Positions 26,817-33,218 of a stretch of DNA of 39,772 nucleotides are shown here, piece after piece. The stretch spans positions 1 to 39,772 of the forward strand of contig CANRWP010000029.1 of assembly GCA_947643595.1 (NCBI GenBank). The letters are read 5' to 3'. Below the pieces are notes generated by a model. It was not told where the DNA came from and searched no databases. It saw nothing but the letters and a program-made list of their open reading frames with translations. This DNA comes from an uncultured bacterium (GTDB taxonomy: Bacteria > Bacillota > Clostridia > Lachnospirales > Lachnospiraceae). How positions within the stretch are numbered: the stretch's first letter is position 1; every line of letters starts with the position of its first letter. Both the position numbers and the translations under genes were made by a program.

Positions 26817-27892
26817 TTATCGTACCTCCTCGCCTTCCGCACCGCCTCCCTTACAATACCGGGCAGCTGCTTTACGCGGTCAGTCACAAGCCCATAGGTT
26901 TCCTCCAGCGAATAGGCGGACAGCCTCTGCTCATAGAGATAGAGATCGACCATCTTCTCTATGGCGCCGGCAAACGCCTCCCCATCCCAGGTGAGTTTCC
27001 CCTCTGTGCCCTCCGTATAGGACATTTCCCTGAAGCGCAGATAATACCTCTTATACTTTTCAGCATCCGGAATACGTTGCAGGACTGCCGTCTCCCCCGC
27101 TTCGAGCTGTCTGGTTAATTCCTCCCACCACGGTTCTTCTTCCTCTTCCTCCATGCTGCCGTAAAGAATATCATACACATCCTCTCCGCTTTCCAGCCTG
27201 TCGGCCAGCTCCTCATCCGCAGCGTCTGAAAGTTCTTTTTTCAGCCTGACTTCTTCCGCATAGAGAGGATCCTCAGCCATCCGGACTTTTTTCATCTCTT
27301 CTTCCTTCGCATAAAATTCTTCTGCCGCTTTGACACTTCTTTTATTGAAAAGCTCTATTTCCCGCTTAAGAAACGCATTTTCTTCCTCCGTAAAAAGAGA
27401 ACTCTCCATGTCTCCGTCCAGCAAAAGGAACACTTCCTGTGCATATGCAAAAAAGTCGTGGAATCTGTGTGAGAAATAACCGCACTCCGCTTTCAGCAGA
27501 TCCGCCCTGCTTCTGCATGCCGAACGCCCTGTATCGCGCGCCATGCGAACGATGTCGCCGTAGGTCTGCGCCGGCTCGTACGGCTCCCTCGCAAAATCTT
27601 CCATAGAAGAAATATGATTCTTCCACGCGATTCCAAGTATCGTGCAGTAGAGAAAACTGCGGTACAGTTCCTCCTTTTCCGGGCTGTAATCTTCATGCGC
27701 GGCGGACATGATCTGCGTGATCAGCTCCTCGAGGCGCGCATCATCCACAACCCCTTCGTCATTTATGATTTTATTCTCATAGGTTTTATCATATCCTTTT
27801 ATCACGTCTCCCACCTGTCCCAACAGATCTTCCATACGTGTCTGGCGCTCATAAAGTGTTCTTTTTTCCTCTCTGATTTCATTCTGATTCAT
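26813..27892 (-). CDS. Paralog B of an unrecognised acidic protein family (359 aa)
   Basis: A soluble, acidic protein with no motif that I can assign to a known family. It is clearly related to the product of the gene upstream (27994-28962). Both share PEKxELYxSFLYCTxxGIAW, GDxVRMARDTGRS, FTEEExAF-type, RIPDxEKYxRxYLRFRE and YSLxE.xGxVTD blocks in the same order. Paralog B has an extra Glu/Lys-rich insert of about 60 residues (around 205-265, with a run of Glu before PWWEEL). The ATG at 27892 has AAGGAG seven bases before it; the open frame continues upstream but without such a site. It has its own promoter at 27955-27983 and overlaps the next gene by four bases. Confidence 0.78.
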   Translation of the reverse strand: MNQNEIREEKRTLYERQTRMEDLLGQVGDVIKGYDKTYENKIINDEGVVDDARLEELITQIMSAAHEDYSPEKEELYRSFLYCTILGIAWKNHISSMEDFAREPYEPAQTYGDIVRMARDTGRSACRSRADLLKAECGYFSHRFHDFFAYAQEVFLLLDGDMESSLFTEEENAFLKREIELFNKRSVKAAEEFYAKEEEMKKVRMAEDPLYAEEVRLKKELSDAADEELADRLESGEDVYDILYGSMEEEEEEPWWEELTRQLEAGETAVLQRIPDAEKYKRYYLRFREMSYTEGTEGKLTWDGEAFAGAIEKMVDLYLYEQRLSAYSLEETYGLVTDRVKQLPGIVREAVRKARRYDK

Positions 27893-27914
27893 GATTTTTC
27901 TCCTTTTTTCTGGT

Positions 27915-27942
27915 CGCGGACATACTTCCTTTTTTGTCCGCG
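27915..27942 (-). other. Hairpin in the 5' leader of paralog B
   Basis: CGCGGACA (27915-27922) and TGTCCGCG (27935-27942) are perfect 8-bp arms around a 12-base purine-rich loop. On the minus strand the hairpin lies right after the expected transcription start of the internal promoter and before the ribosome site. It is not followed by a T run, so it is not an intrinsic terminator. The loop contains an AAGGAAG stretch that resembles the real ribosome site downstream. RNA stabilisation or translational control is possible. Confidence 0.55.
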
Positions 27943-27954
27943 GTGCATTGTTAA

Positions 27955-27983
27955 ATTGTAACATACAGCCTGTCTGTCGTCAA
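27955..27983 (-). promoter_or_regulatory. Internal sigma-A-type promoter before paralog B
   Basis: On the minus strand TTGACG (27978-27983) and TACAAT (27955-27960) are spaced by exactly 17 bases, with TG one base before the -10 (extended -10). The spacer contains the dyad ACAG-G-CTGT (9 bp), a possible operator. This would let paralog B, the 397-aa protein and the sigma-like factor be transcribed separately from the upstream toxin/ATPase genes. Confidence 0.65.
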
Positions 27984-27993
27984 AACTTATCCC

Positions 27994-28962
27994 TTACATA
28001 TTTTCATCACCTCCTCCGGTTTCCAGCCAATGCTTATAGTCCTTTCCTATCTGCATCGTCCAGTACATCTCATTTGTCACCTTCCTCAGACAGTCCGTCA
28101 CCATCCCGCAAAGCTCCCCAAGCGAATAGACGCAGTACTCGTTTCGATAGAGATAACAGTCTACCATCTCTTCTATCTCGTTTATGAATTCCTCTCTGTC
28201 CCAGGTAAGCTCTCCTTCTACAGCGCCTGTATAGGACAATTCCCGAAAACGTAGATAATTTCGGATATATTTTTCGGGATCGGGGATACGCCCCACAATA
28301 CCCTCTTTCGCGCGCTCTATTGCGCTGCCCGCATCCTCCCAGAACAGGGCGTCGGATTCTTCCTCATCCTCCGCTGCGCGCGGCTCCCCAAAATCCGTCG
28401 GACATGCCGTCCTGTTCCTTTTTTCTAACGTTATCCTGTCCCGCCCGACAAACGCTTTTTCTTCCTCGGTATACAGAGAATACACTTCCTGTCCCCGCAG
28501 CAGAAAATACACTTCCGGCATATATCCGAAAAATCCCTGTATTTCGTCCGTGTAGTTTACGCTCTCCATAAAGAGCAGATCCTCCTTGCGCCCCGGCGTC
28601 GATCTGCCCGTGTCGCGCGCCATGCGCACCACATCCCCCCATACCTCCGCCGGTCTGTAATCGCCGTAATCCATGGACAGATGACACAGGTCCCTGTCCC
28701 ACGCGATCCCAGGCAGCGTACAGTAGAGAAAACTGTAATAAAGCTCTTTTTTCTCAGGCTCATACTGCTTCTGCGTTGACGAGAAAAGTTCTGCGATTAT
28801 CCCTTCCAGCCACCTGTCATCACGCTCACCTGCATGAGGCCGTAAATAGTCATAATCATAACCATCGGTCATATCGGCGATCTTCCGGAGCAGATCGTTC
28901 CTGTGCGACCTCCGGTTGCGGATCTCTTCCACCATCTCTCCACCTGTTTTTTTCTGTCCCAC
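27994..28962 (-). CDS. Paralog A of an unrecognised acidic protein family (322 aa)
   Basis: A soluble acidic protein of unknown family, the sister of paralog B. Strongly conserved segments are ELYYSFLYCTLPGIAWDR, WGDVVRMARDTGRS and RIPDPEKYIRNYLRFRELSY. There is no membrane helix or signal peptide. The start is uncertain among three codons. I choose GTG at 28962 because AAAGGAGG (28970-28977) stands seven bases before it. A GTG at 28980 would overlap the upstream stop as GTGA but has no ribosome site, and the ATG at 28935 touches its purine tract. It follows the 103-aa gene by 14 bases, in the same transcript as the ClpX-like ATPase. Confidence 0.78.
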   Translation of the reverse strand: MGQKKTGGEMVEEIRNRRSHRNDLLRKIADMTDGYDYDYLRPHAGERDDRWLEGIIAELFSSTQKQYEPEKKELYYSFLYCTLPGIAWDRDLCHLSMDYGDYRPAEVWGDVVRMARDTGRSTPGRKEDLLFMESVNYTDEIQGFFGYMPEVYFLLRGQEVYSLYTEEEKAFVGRDRITLEKRNRTACPTDFGEPRAAEDEEESDALFWEDAGSAIERAKEGIVGRIPDPEKYIRNYLRFRELSYTGAVEGELTWDREEFINEIEEMVDCYLYRNEYCVYSLGELCGMVTDCLRKVTNEMYWTMQIGKDYKHWLETGGGDENM

Positions 28963-28976
28963 ACGCGTTCCTCCTT

Positions 28977-29288
28977 TCACCTTACCCGCTTCAACTCTGC
29001 CTGCAGCACACTGATCCGCTCAAGAGCTGCCGCAAGAAGCAGTAAAACATTCATCTCCGGACCATGCCAGAGCGAGCTGATCTGTTTCACCGCCTCAAGC
29101 ACCGGCTCCAGCTCTTCATCCTGATAGCGTCCCTTTTTTATGTCTTCGCGGAGGCCCGCCACAGGATTTTCAATTTTGAGGAAAGCTAACGCCTCCTTCA
29201 AAGAACCGGCGAACTCCTGCCCGCTCAATCCCTCAAACGAGACGTCTTCCATACAAAATCCTTCCGTAAATTGGTAATTCATTTTCAT
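28977..29288 (-). CDS. Small helical protein of unknown function (103 aa)
   Basis: A 103-residue, mostly helical, acidic protein with no recognised family. It contains SFEGLSGQEFAGSLKEALAF, a central Glu/Asp-rich stretch and a Leu/Ala-rich C-terminal helix (NVLLLLAAALERISVLQAEL) that could be a coiled coil or a partner-binding helix. AAGGAGG stands five bases before the ATG at 29288; a second Met two codons on has poorer spacing. It lies 20 bases after the ClpX-like gene, within the same operon, so it may be an adaptor for that ATPase (inference only). Confidence 0.7.
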   Translation of the reverse strand: MKMNYQFTEGFCMEDVSFEGLSGQEFAGSLKEALAFLKIENPVAGLREDIKKGRYQDEELEPVLEAVKQISSLWHGPEMNVLLLLAAALERISVLQAELKRVR

Positions 29289-29308
29289 AAAAACCTCCTT
29301 TTTAGCAC

Positions 29309-30358
29309 TCAAAAAACAAAGTGCCGCCTGTCTTCCTCTTCATACAGCGCGTCCTCCAGCATGACACAGAGTTTATTCTCCATCCCCCGGATCCCCTCCC
29401 CGTCTTCTGCCGCCTCCGCGACCAGCTTCTTACAGGTTTCAGGCATCAGGCTGATCTCGACGCCAAACTCTTCCTCCAGCTTCTTCACCGGGCTGCAGGC
29501 GGCGCCTATCATATGAAAGAAATCCTCCTCCGTCATGGGCTTTAAATTGACGATCCGTCGGATCCTGCCCAGAATTTCCGTCATGATCCCAAAGTCATGC
29601 AGATTCTTCCTCTCGATCGGCGCGTCGTACGCTTTCATCTCCCGGCTGCTTTTGACAAAACCAATACTGCCGCCCCGCTTTTTCTCCGCAAGTTCTTCCG
29701 ACTTCACGGAAAACGCGCCGCAGAATATAAAACTGATCCTGGAAGTGTCAACCCAGACGCCTCCTCCTAAATCCACCTGTGTTCCTTCCAACATTTTCAG
29801 AACCTCCCCCTGGATGATCTCGCTCCAGTTTTCTCCCTTGGAGTTCGTCTTGGGCGTGAACATCTTATCCGCTTCGTCTATGACGAGAATGGTCTGTCTG
29901 TCTCCCAGAAATTTTTCAGAGATCAGCAGGCTTGCCCACTTCTTTTTCCCGCTCCAGCCGTCCGGGGTGATATTGCTCCCATCAACGATCTCGATCCTCT
30001 CAGGAAAAAGCTCCTGTAAGCATCTCCAGATATATGTTTTGCCGCAGCCGCTCGGACCTATGAACATGGCGTTGGAGCGCCTGCCCCTGTGCAGACAGTT
30101 AAAGAGTATGATGGAAGCCGCCCGCTTCGCTTCGTTCTGCTTCCAGATACGCTTGTCAAGGTAGTCATACAGCTTCTCTCCCCTGTCAAAATACCGCAGC
30201 AGATCGGCCTCCTCCACAAATTCCTCAGAAACGCCATCGTCGTCCACATCATTCGCACCATCGCCGTTATGGCGATCATCCGCAAAATTTTCCTGCTGTT
30301 TCTCATCACGGTCGTCATACCATGGTCTTTCTCCCGCTGTCCGGTTATCGTATTGCAT
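29309..30358 (-). CDS. ClpX-like AAA+ ATPase lacking the zinc-binding domain
   Basis: A 349-residue AAA+ protein resembling the ATPase core of the unfoldase ClpX. It has Walker A GPSGCGKT (101-108), a pore-loop-like DGWSGKK (133-139), Walker B ILVIDEAD (157-164), the sensor region ISFIFCGAFS, SIGF at 231-234 in the position of ClpX's ClpP-docking IGF loop, FGIMTEILGRI (256-266, like ClpX FGLIPEFIGRL) and a sensor-2-type GIRGMENKL (322-330). Instead of the C4 zinc domain it has 50 acidic, Asp-rich, probably disordered residues. AAAGGAGG precedes the ATG and the gene follows mazF by 23 bases. It probably unfolds a protein substrate, possibly for ClpP; the substrate is unknown. Confidence 0.85.
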   Translation of the reverse strand: MQYDNRTAGERPWYDDRDEKQQENFADDRHNGDGANDVDDDGVSEEFVEEADLLRYFDRGEKLYDYLDKRIWKQNEAKRAASIILFNCLHRGRRSNAMFIGPSGCGKTYIWRCLQELFPERIEIVDGSNITPDGWSGKKKWASLLISEKFLGDRQTILVIDEADKMFTPKTNSKGENWSEIIQGEVLKMLEGTQVDLGGGVWVDTSRISFIFCGAFSVKSEELAEKKRGGSIGFVKSSREMKAYDAPIERKNLHDFGIMTEILGRIRRIVNLKPMTEEDFFHMIGAACSPVKKLEEEFGVEISLMPETCKKLVAEAAEDGEGIRGMENKLCVMLEDALYEEEDRRHFVF

Positions 30359-30381
30359 TGTGAAACCTCCTTTCGTATATT

Positions 30382-30786
30382 TCAGGCGGAAAACTCACCC
30401 TGTTTTGAGGGAATCATCGGTTCAATTCCTATCTGTATCAGGACGCCCTTTGTAACCCGCTCCAGGGTATCTTTGTTAAGCCTTCCCTGCTTCCTGAGGA
30501 TCCTCACGGCGTCAAGGGACCTTGTCTGTGCGCACAGGGCAACCGCATCGCGAGTCAATCCCTCCTCCCTGTTTGCGGGGATGAGGACGTTCGTCGGCAG
30601 TTCAAGCCTGTATATCTGGGTCGTCAGCGGCACTACGGTGTATACATGATTGTGACGGTTCACCCAGTCATTGCTCACAACGACCACCGGACGTCTCCCC
30701 GCCTGCTCGCTCCCATGCTCCGGTGCGCCAAGGTCCACCAATAAAACGTCGCCTCTTTTAATGCTCTTTTTGCCTGTTCTGCTCAT
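30382..30786 (-). CDS. MazF/PemK-family endoribonuclease toxin
   Basis: A 134-residue type II toxin relative that cleaves RNA at short sequences. Family marks are the N-terminal RGDVLLVDLG (11-20), GSEQAGRRPVVVVSND (25-40) carrying the catalytic-type Arg, VVPLTTQ with its Thr at about 55-56, and ALCAQTRSLDAVRI near 83-96. The catalytic set looks intact. The frame extends upstream but AAAGGAG points to the ATG at 30786. No normal MazE-type antitoxin of 70-95 residues precedes it; only the 36-aa acidic ORF (30926-31036) does, with a terminator-like hairpin in between. The ClpX-like gene follows by 23 bases, so toxin and ATPase are co-transcribed. Confidence 0.92.
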   Translation of the reverse strand: MSRTGKKSIKRGDVLLVDLGAPEHGSEQAGRRPVVVVSNDWVNRHNHVYTVVPLTTQIYRLELPTNVLIPANREEGLTRDAVALCAQTRSLDAVRILRKQGRLNKDTLERVTKGVLIQIGIEPMIPSKQGEFSA

Positions 30787-30814
30787 CCTTGCTTTTCTCC
30801 TTTCTTTGTGCATC

Positions 30815-30852
30815 AAAAAGACGCATGGTTTCCATTTTTCCATGCGCCTTTT
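30815..30852 (-). terminator. Terminator or attenuator hairpin upstream of mazF
   Basis: On the minus strand the arms 30852-30840 (AAAAGGCGCATGG) and 30828-30816 (CCATGCGTCTTTT) pair over 13 bp, with one G-U wobble, around an 11-base loop, and run into TTTTT. The wobble is an A-C mismatch if read on the plus strand, so the structure fits minus-strand RNA. It lies between the 36-aa ORF and mazF, where it would end most transcripts or set the level of read-through into the toxin. Confidence 0.7.
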
Positions 30853-30925
30853 CGGTGTTTTTCTTCTTTACAGGTTATCATTCCGAATAGCTGGACTGCC
30901 TTCGCCCGAAATTCCGACTGCTCTC

Positions 30926-31036
30926 TCAGTCATCGTGCCCCTCCAGCCACCATTCCGCGTCAGCCAACGCCTCATCGTAAGCGTCGTCAAGATCTTCGCC
31001 TTCTGCTCCGAGAAGCTCTTCCCAGTCAATACTCAT
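30926..31036 (-). CDS. 36-aa extremely acidic peptide upstream of MazF
   Basis: This ORF is too short for most gene finders. It begins MSIDWEELLGAEGEDL and ends in EWWLEGHDD. I count 15 Asp/Glu, no Lys or Arg and three Trp among 36 residues. AGGAGG lies eight bases before the ATG, one of the best ribosome sites in this region, which argues that it is translated. Its position before mazF and its charge recall the acidic C-terminal tail of MazE antitoxins that occupies the RNA groove of MazF, but there is no DNA-binding part. A mini-antitoxin role is inference. Confidence 0.6.
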   Translation of the reverse strand: MSIDWEELLGAEGEDLDDAYDEALADAEWWLEGHDD

Positions 31037-31101
31037 TTTCCGTTCCTCCTTTTCATCCTGTGGTTTGCCGTGTTCAGCGTTTTGTTTTCTGTGCGAGACA
31101 T
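31033..31101 (-). CDS. 22-aa basic leader peptide coupled to the acidic ORF
   Basis: A tiny ORF starting MSRTENKTLNTANHR with seven Lys/Arg and one Glu. AAAGGAG stands six to seven bases before its ATG, and its stop overlaps the start of the 36-aa ORF as ATGA, the usual sign of translational coupling. It may be a leader peptide or a true small protein. The evidence is only the ribosome site and the overlap. Confidence 0.4.
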   Translation of the reverse strand: MSRTENKTLNTANHRMKRRNGK

Positions 31102-31187
31102 CCGCAGCTCCTTTCTCTGCTGTCTCTGTATGTACTTACATGATATGCACGTGCCGTTTTCTTCCGTATTTTTTACGTCACCATGAA

Positions 31188-32474
31188 TCAGGCTATTTTC
31201 TGTTTAAATGCACTCAAAATTTTTTGAGCCATGATGTTTACCTGTGGATACCCCTGTTCCTCAAGGATTGTCCCGGCTTTGTACAGAGCCGCTTCAAAAC
31301 TGTCTGCCATTTTATCTAATCTTTGCATCGCTATCTTTTCTCCGATGCCCACAGATCTTGCCTCTCTTTTAAAGGAATCTCTCTTTACATCATGAATATT
31401 CAGAACTCCTCCAATGCTGAGAGACATATTTTCTGAACTGTTCTCATAGACCATTGTACTTACAATATCATAGACCGGTGCCAGACGAATTGTTTTCAAA
31501 TCTTCTCCATAAAGCAGTGAAAGATTTTTAATATGATTGTCCGTATTTCCGATCAGAAAATTAAAAATACAGATATCCCACAATTTTAACTGATCCTCAA
31601 TCGGATCGGAAGAATAATTTCGAAGGACAGAAAACATCTTCCGGAGATAGTGCTCCCGGTTTCTTTCATATTTAAAACTGGCCGCAACTCCCATAGCCTG
31701 CGCAAAATCTTCCTGATGTAATCTGCGGGGAACAGGCAGTCCATCTACCAGCTTCTCATCTTCAGAAAACTTTCTGTCGTATCTTCTTGTGGCGAATAAA
31801 ATACTCTCTTCATCCCGATCATCTGCATTTATAATGAAACTGTCCGGAATCTCTATCCCCAAATTTCCGGCAGTTAAAAGGCAAAGCTGTTCATTTGTCA
31901 CTATCTGTTTCAACCTCACATGGCTCTGCTTAACAATATGCGTACTCGGAGCTGTCCCGAACGGCAAATACCACTCCCTTTCTTTCTCATGGTAATAAAG
32001 TCCTGCTTTCCCGGATGCCCCGGCAAGAGAAAGATGCGCTTTCGTCACAAGTTCGGCCGATTTTGTCGCCCCCTCTCTCGCAAGATTCAACACTTCCACA
32101 GCGTTTAATTTTCGATAACCCGGCAAACTGTTGCCTGTTTTCGCAGTTTCATCGATAATTTTAATCGCTCCCAGACACTCGCTTCCCAACCCCTCCAAGA
32201 TAGCAAGATAGTCATTTTCATCCGCACGTATCCATTCGGCAACACACTTTCTGCTGAATCCCTCAGGCAGCAATCCCTCAAAATAATTTCTGGTTCTGAC
32301 TGCATCAAAGCTTTTCTGCTCCAACGGCATACTGAGAGATATCGGCCTGCTCTCCGAATCCGAAAGATAACTGTCCGCATAGGAAAAGCTTGCGTTTTCT
32401 GAATTTTCGCCGGTTATTTTTCCGACAAATACATCTTGCCCACCCACCTCAATCATTACTGATAAATCTTTCAA
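31188..32474 (-). CDS. hipA: HipA-family serine/threonine kinase toxin
   Basis: A 428-residue HipA-like kinase. In E. coli HipA phosphorylates glutamyl-tRNA synthetase and induces dormancy. The HipA N-terminal subdomain runs to about residue 105. The P-loop-like GASGK is at 152-156 and the ATP-binding Lys is in THIVK (182). The catalytic segment IGNTDNHIKN has Asp312 and Asn317, and APVYDIVS has the metal-binding Asp336. All key residues look intact. hipB ends two bases upstream. The region reads visibly richer in A and T than the housekeeping genes beside it, which suggests a separate origin. The gene symbol is by homology. Confidence 0.94.
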   Translation of the reverse strand: MKDLSVMIEVGGQDVFVGKITGENSENASFSYADSYLSDSESRPISLSMPLEQKSFDAVRTRNYFEGLLPEGFSRKCVAEWIRADENDYLAILEGLGSECLGAIKIIDETAKTGNSLPGYRKLNAVEVLNLAREGATKSAELVTKAHLSLAGASGKAGLYYHEKEREWYLPFGTAPSTHIVKQSHVRLKQIVTNEQLCLLTAGNLGIEIPDSFIINADDRDEESILFATRRYDRKFSEDEKLVDGLPVPRRLHQEDFAQAMGVAASFKYERNREHYLRKMFSVLRNYSSDPIEDQLKLWDICIFNFLIGNTDNHIKNLSLLYGEDLKTIRLAPVYDIVSTMVYENSSENMSLSIGGVLNIHDVKRDSFKREARSVGIGEKIAMQRLDKMADSFEAALYKAGTILEEQGYPQVNIMAQKILSAFKQKIA

Positions 32475-32476
32475 TT

Positions 32477-32689
32477 TTACTCCCTCTTCGTGATAACCAA
32501 ATCCAGACCCAAAATATTGATAAGTTTAATTGCTTTCTCTATCTCCGCAGTCGGTTTTCCCCGCTCCAGATCAGAAATAAAAGTGACGCTCAAACCGGTA
32601 AATTCTGATAAAAACGCCTGTGTATATTTCAATTCCTTTCGCCTTGCCCGAACCGCCTGTCCAAGAGAAGCAGAATCTGTAATTTTCAT
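32477..32689 (-). CDS. hipB: HipB-like XRE-family antitoxin
   Basis: A 70-residue protein made almost wholly of one XRE helix-turn-helix (LGQAVRARRKELKYTQAFL, then GLSVTFISDLERGK) with a short C-terminal beta segment (LGLDLVITKRE). It should bind operator DNA and neutralise HipA. GAGGGG stands four to five bases before the ATG at 32689, so this start is preferred to an in-frame ATG at 32701, which lies inside the operator region. hipA follows after two bases. Two identical palindromes upstream are the likely operators for autorepression. Confidence 0.9.
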   Translation of the reverse strand: MKITDSASLGQAVRARRKELKYTQAFLSEFTGLSVTFISDLERGKPTAEIEKAIKLINILGLDLVITKRE

Positions 32690-32704
32690 ACAACCCCTCA
32701 TTTC

Positions 32705-32716
32705 TGCCGTACGGCA
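32705..32716. promoter_or_regulatory. HipB operator palindrome O1
   Basis: TGCCGTACGGCA is a perfect 12-bp palindrome, 15 bases upstream of the hipB start. The same core is repeated at 32745-32754. The AT-rich interval between the two copies holds -10-like sequences (GATACT, TAATAT on the minus strand), so a bound repressor would cover the promoter. Confidence 0.75.
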
Positions 32717-32744
32717 AAATATATTAGTATCACCTCAAAATTTT

Positions 32745-32754
32745 GCCGTACGGC
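32745..32754. promoter_or_regulatory. HipB operator palindrome O2
   Basis: GCCGTACGGC is a perfect palindrome identical to the core of O1, 39 bases away centre to centre. It touches the stop codon of the PAP2-like gene. Two spaced palindromes are the arrangement known for hipBA autoregulation. Confidence 0.75.
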
Positions 32755-33209
32755 TATTTTTTCTTTTCCTTGTATCGTTCCGTTACCTCCACTATTTTAT
32801 AGCCGACATATCCGAATACAGTGCCAATCGCCATGCCTCCCTCAATATCCGTCGGGCTTAACGCATGATTTCCGGAAAAGACAATGATGCAGACAATCGC
32901 CAGAGCCGCTTTCCAGAATCTGCTCTCCCTGGAAAAACAGAGCGCTGTCAGCGCGGTAAAAGCCGCTGCTGCAGATCCCGAAGGAAGACGAAACCGGATT
33001 CCCATCCACAGCCAGGCCCCCGTATGGAGATCCTGCACAGCCAGATGCTTCAAAATTCCGTCGCAAAACAGTACATCCAGTCCCAGCCCGACCAGCATCA
33101 TCATTCCGGTCTTTCTCGTCTCCGGAATCGCAGTCATAGCACATGCCAGCGGGATCCAGATGACCCCGTAATCTATCAAAAACAATACGAAATGAATGAA
33201 TCCGTTCAT
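32754..33209 (-). CDS. PAP2-like membrane protein with degenerate catalytic motifs
   Basis: A 151-residue protein with about five membrane helices that fits the PAP2 (lipid phosphatase/undecaprenyl-pyrophosphatase) fold: RFRLPSGS at 72-79 stands where PSGH is expected, and FSGNHALSPTDIEGGM stands where SRxxxxxHxxxD is expected. The second-motif His is Ser79, the third-motif Arg is Gly113, and the position of the third-motif His is Leu117. Only Asp121 remains. It is therefore probably not an active phosphatase, though it may bind lipid. AGGAG lies five bases before the ATG. It follows pgeF by 9 bases, at the end of the housekeeping run and next to the hipBA operators. Confidence 0.7.
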   Translation of the reverse strand: MNGFIHFVLFLIDYGVIWIPLACAMTAIPETRKTGMMMLVGLGLDVLFCDGILKHLAVQDLHTGAWLWMGIRFRLPSGSAAAAFTALTALCFSRESRFWKAALAIVCIIVFSGNHALSPTDIEGGMAIGTVFGYVGYKIVEVTERYKEKKK

Positions 33210-33218
33210 GCTCTCTCC

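Noticed and set aside
27915-27942. Intrinsic terminator after paralog A
   Set aside because: The hairpin is strong but is followed by a purine tract, not a T run, on the minus strand.
31130-31141. ATGTACTTACAT dyad as an operator for the small ORFs
   Set aside because: It is a 5+2+5 dyad that could arise by chance, and no promoter could be assigned around it.
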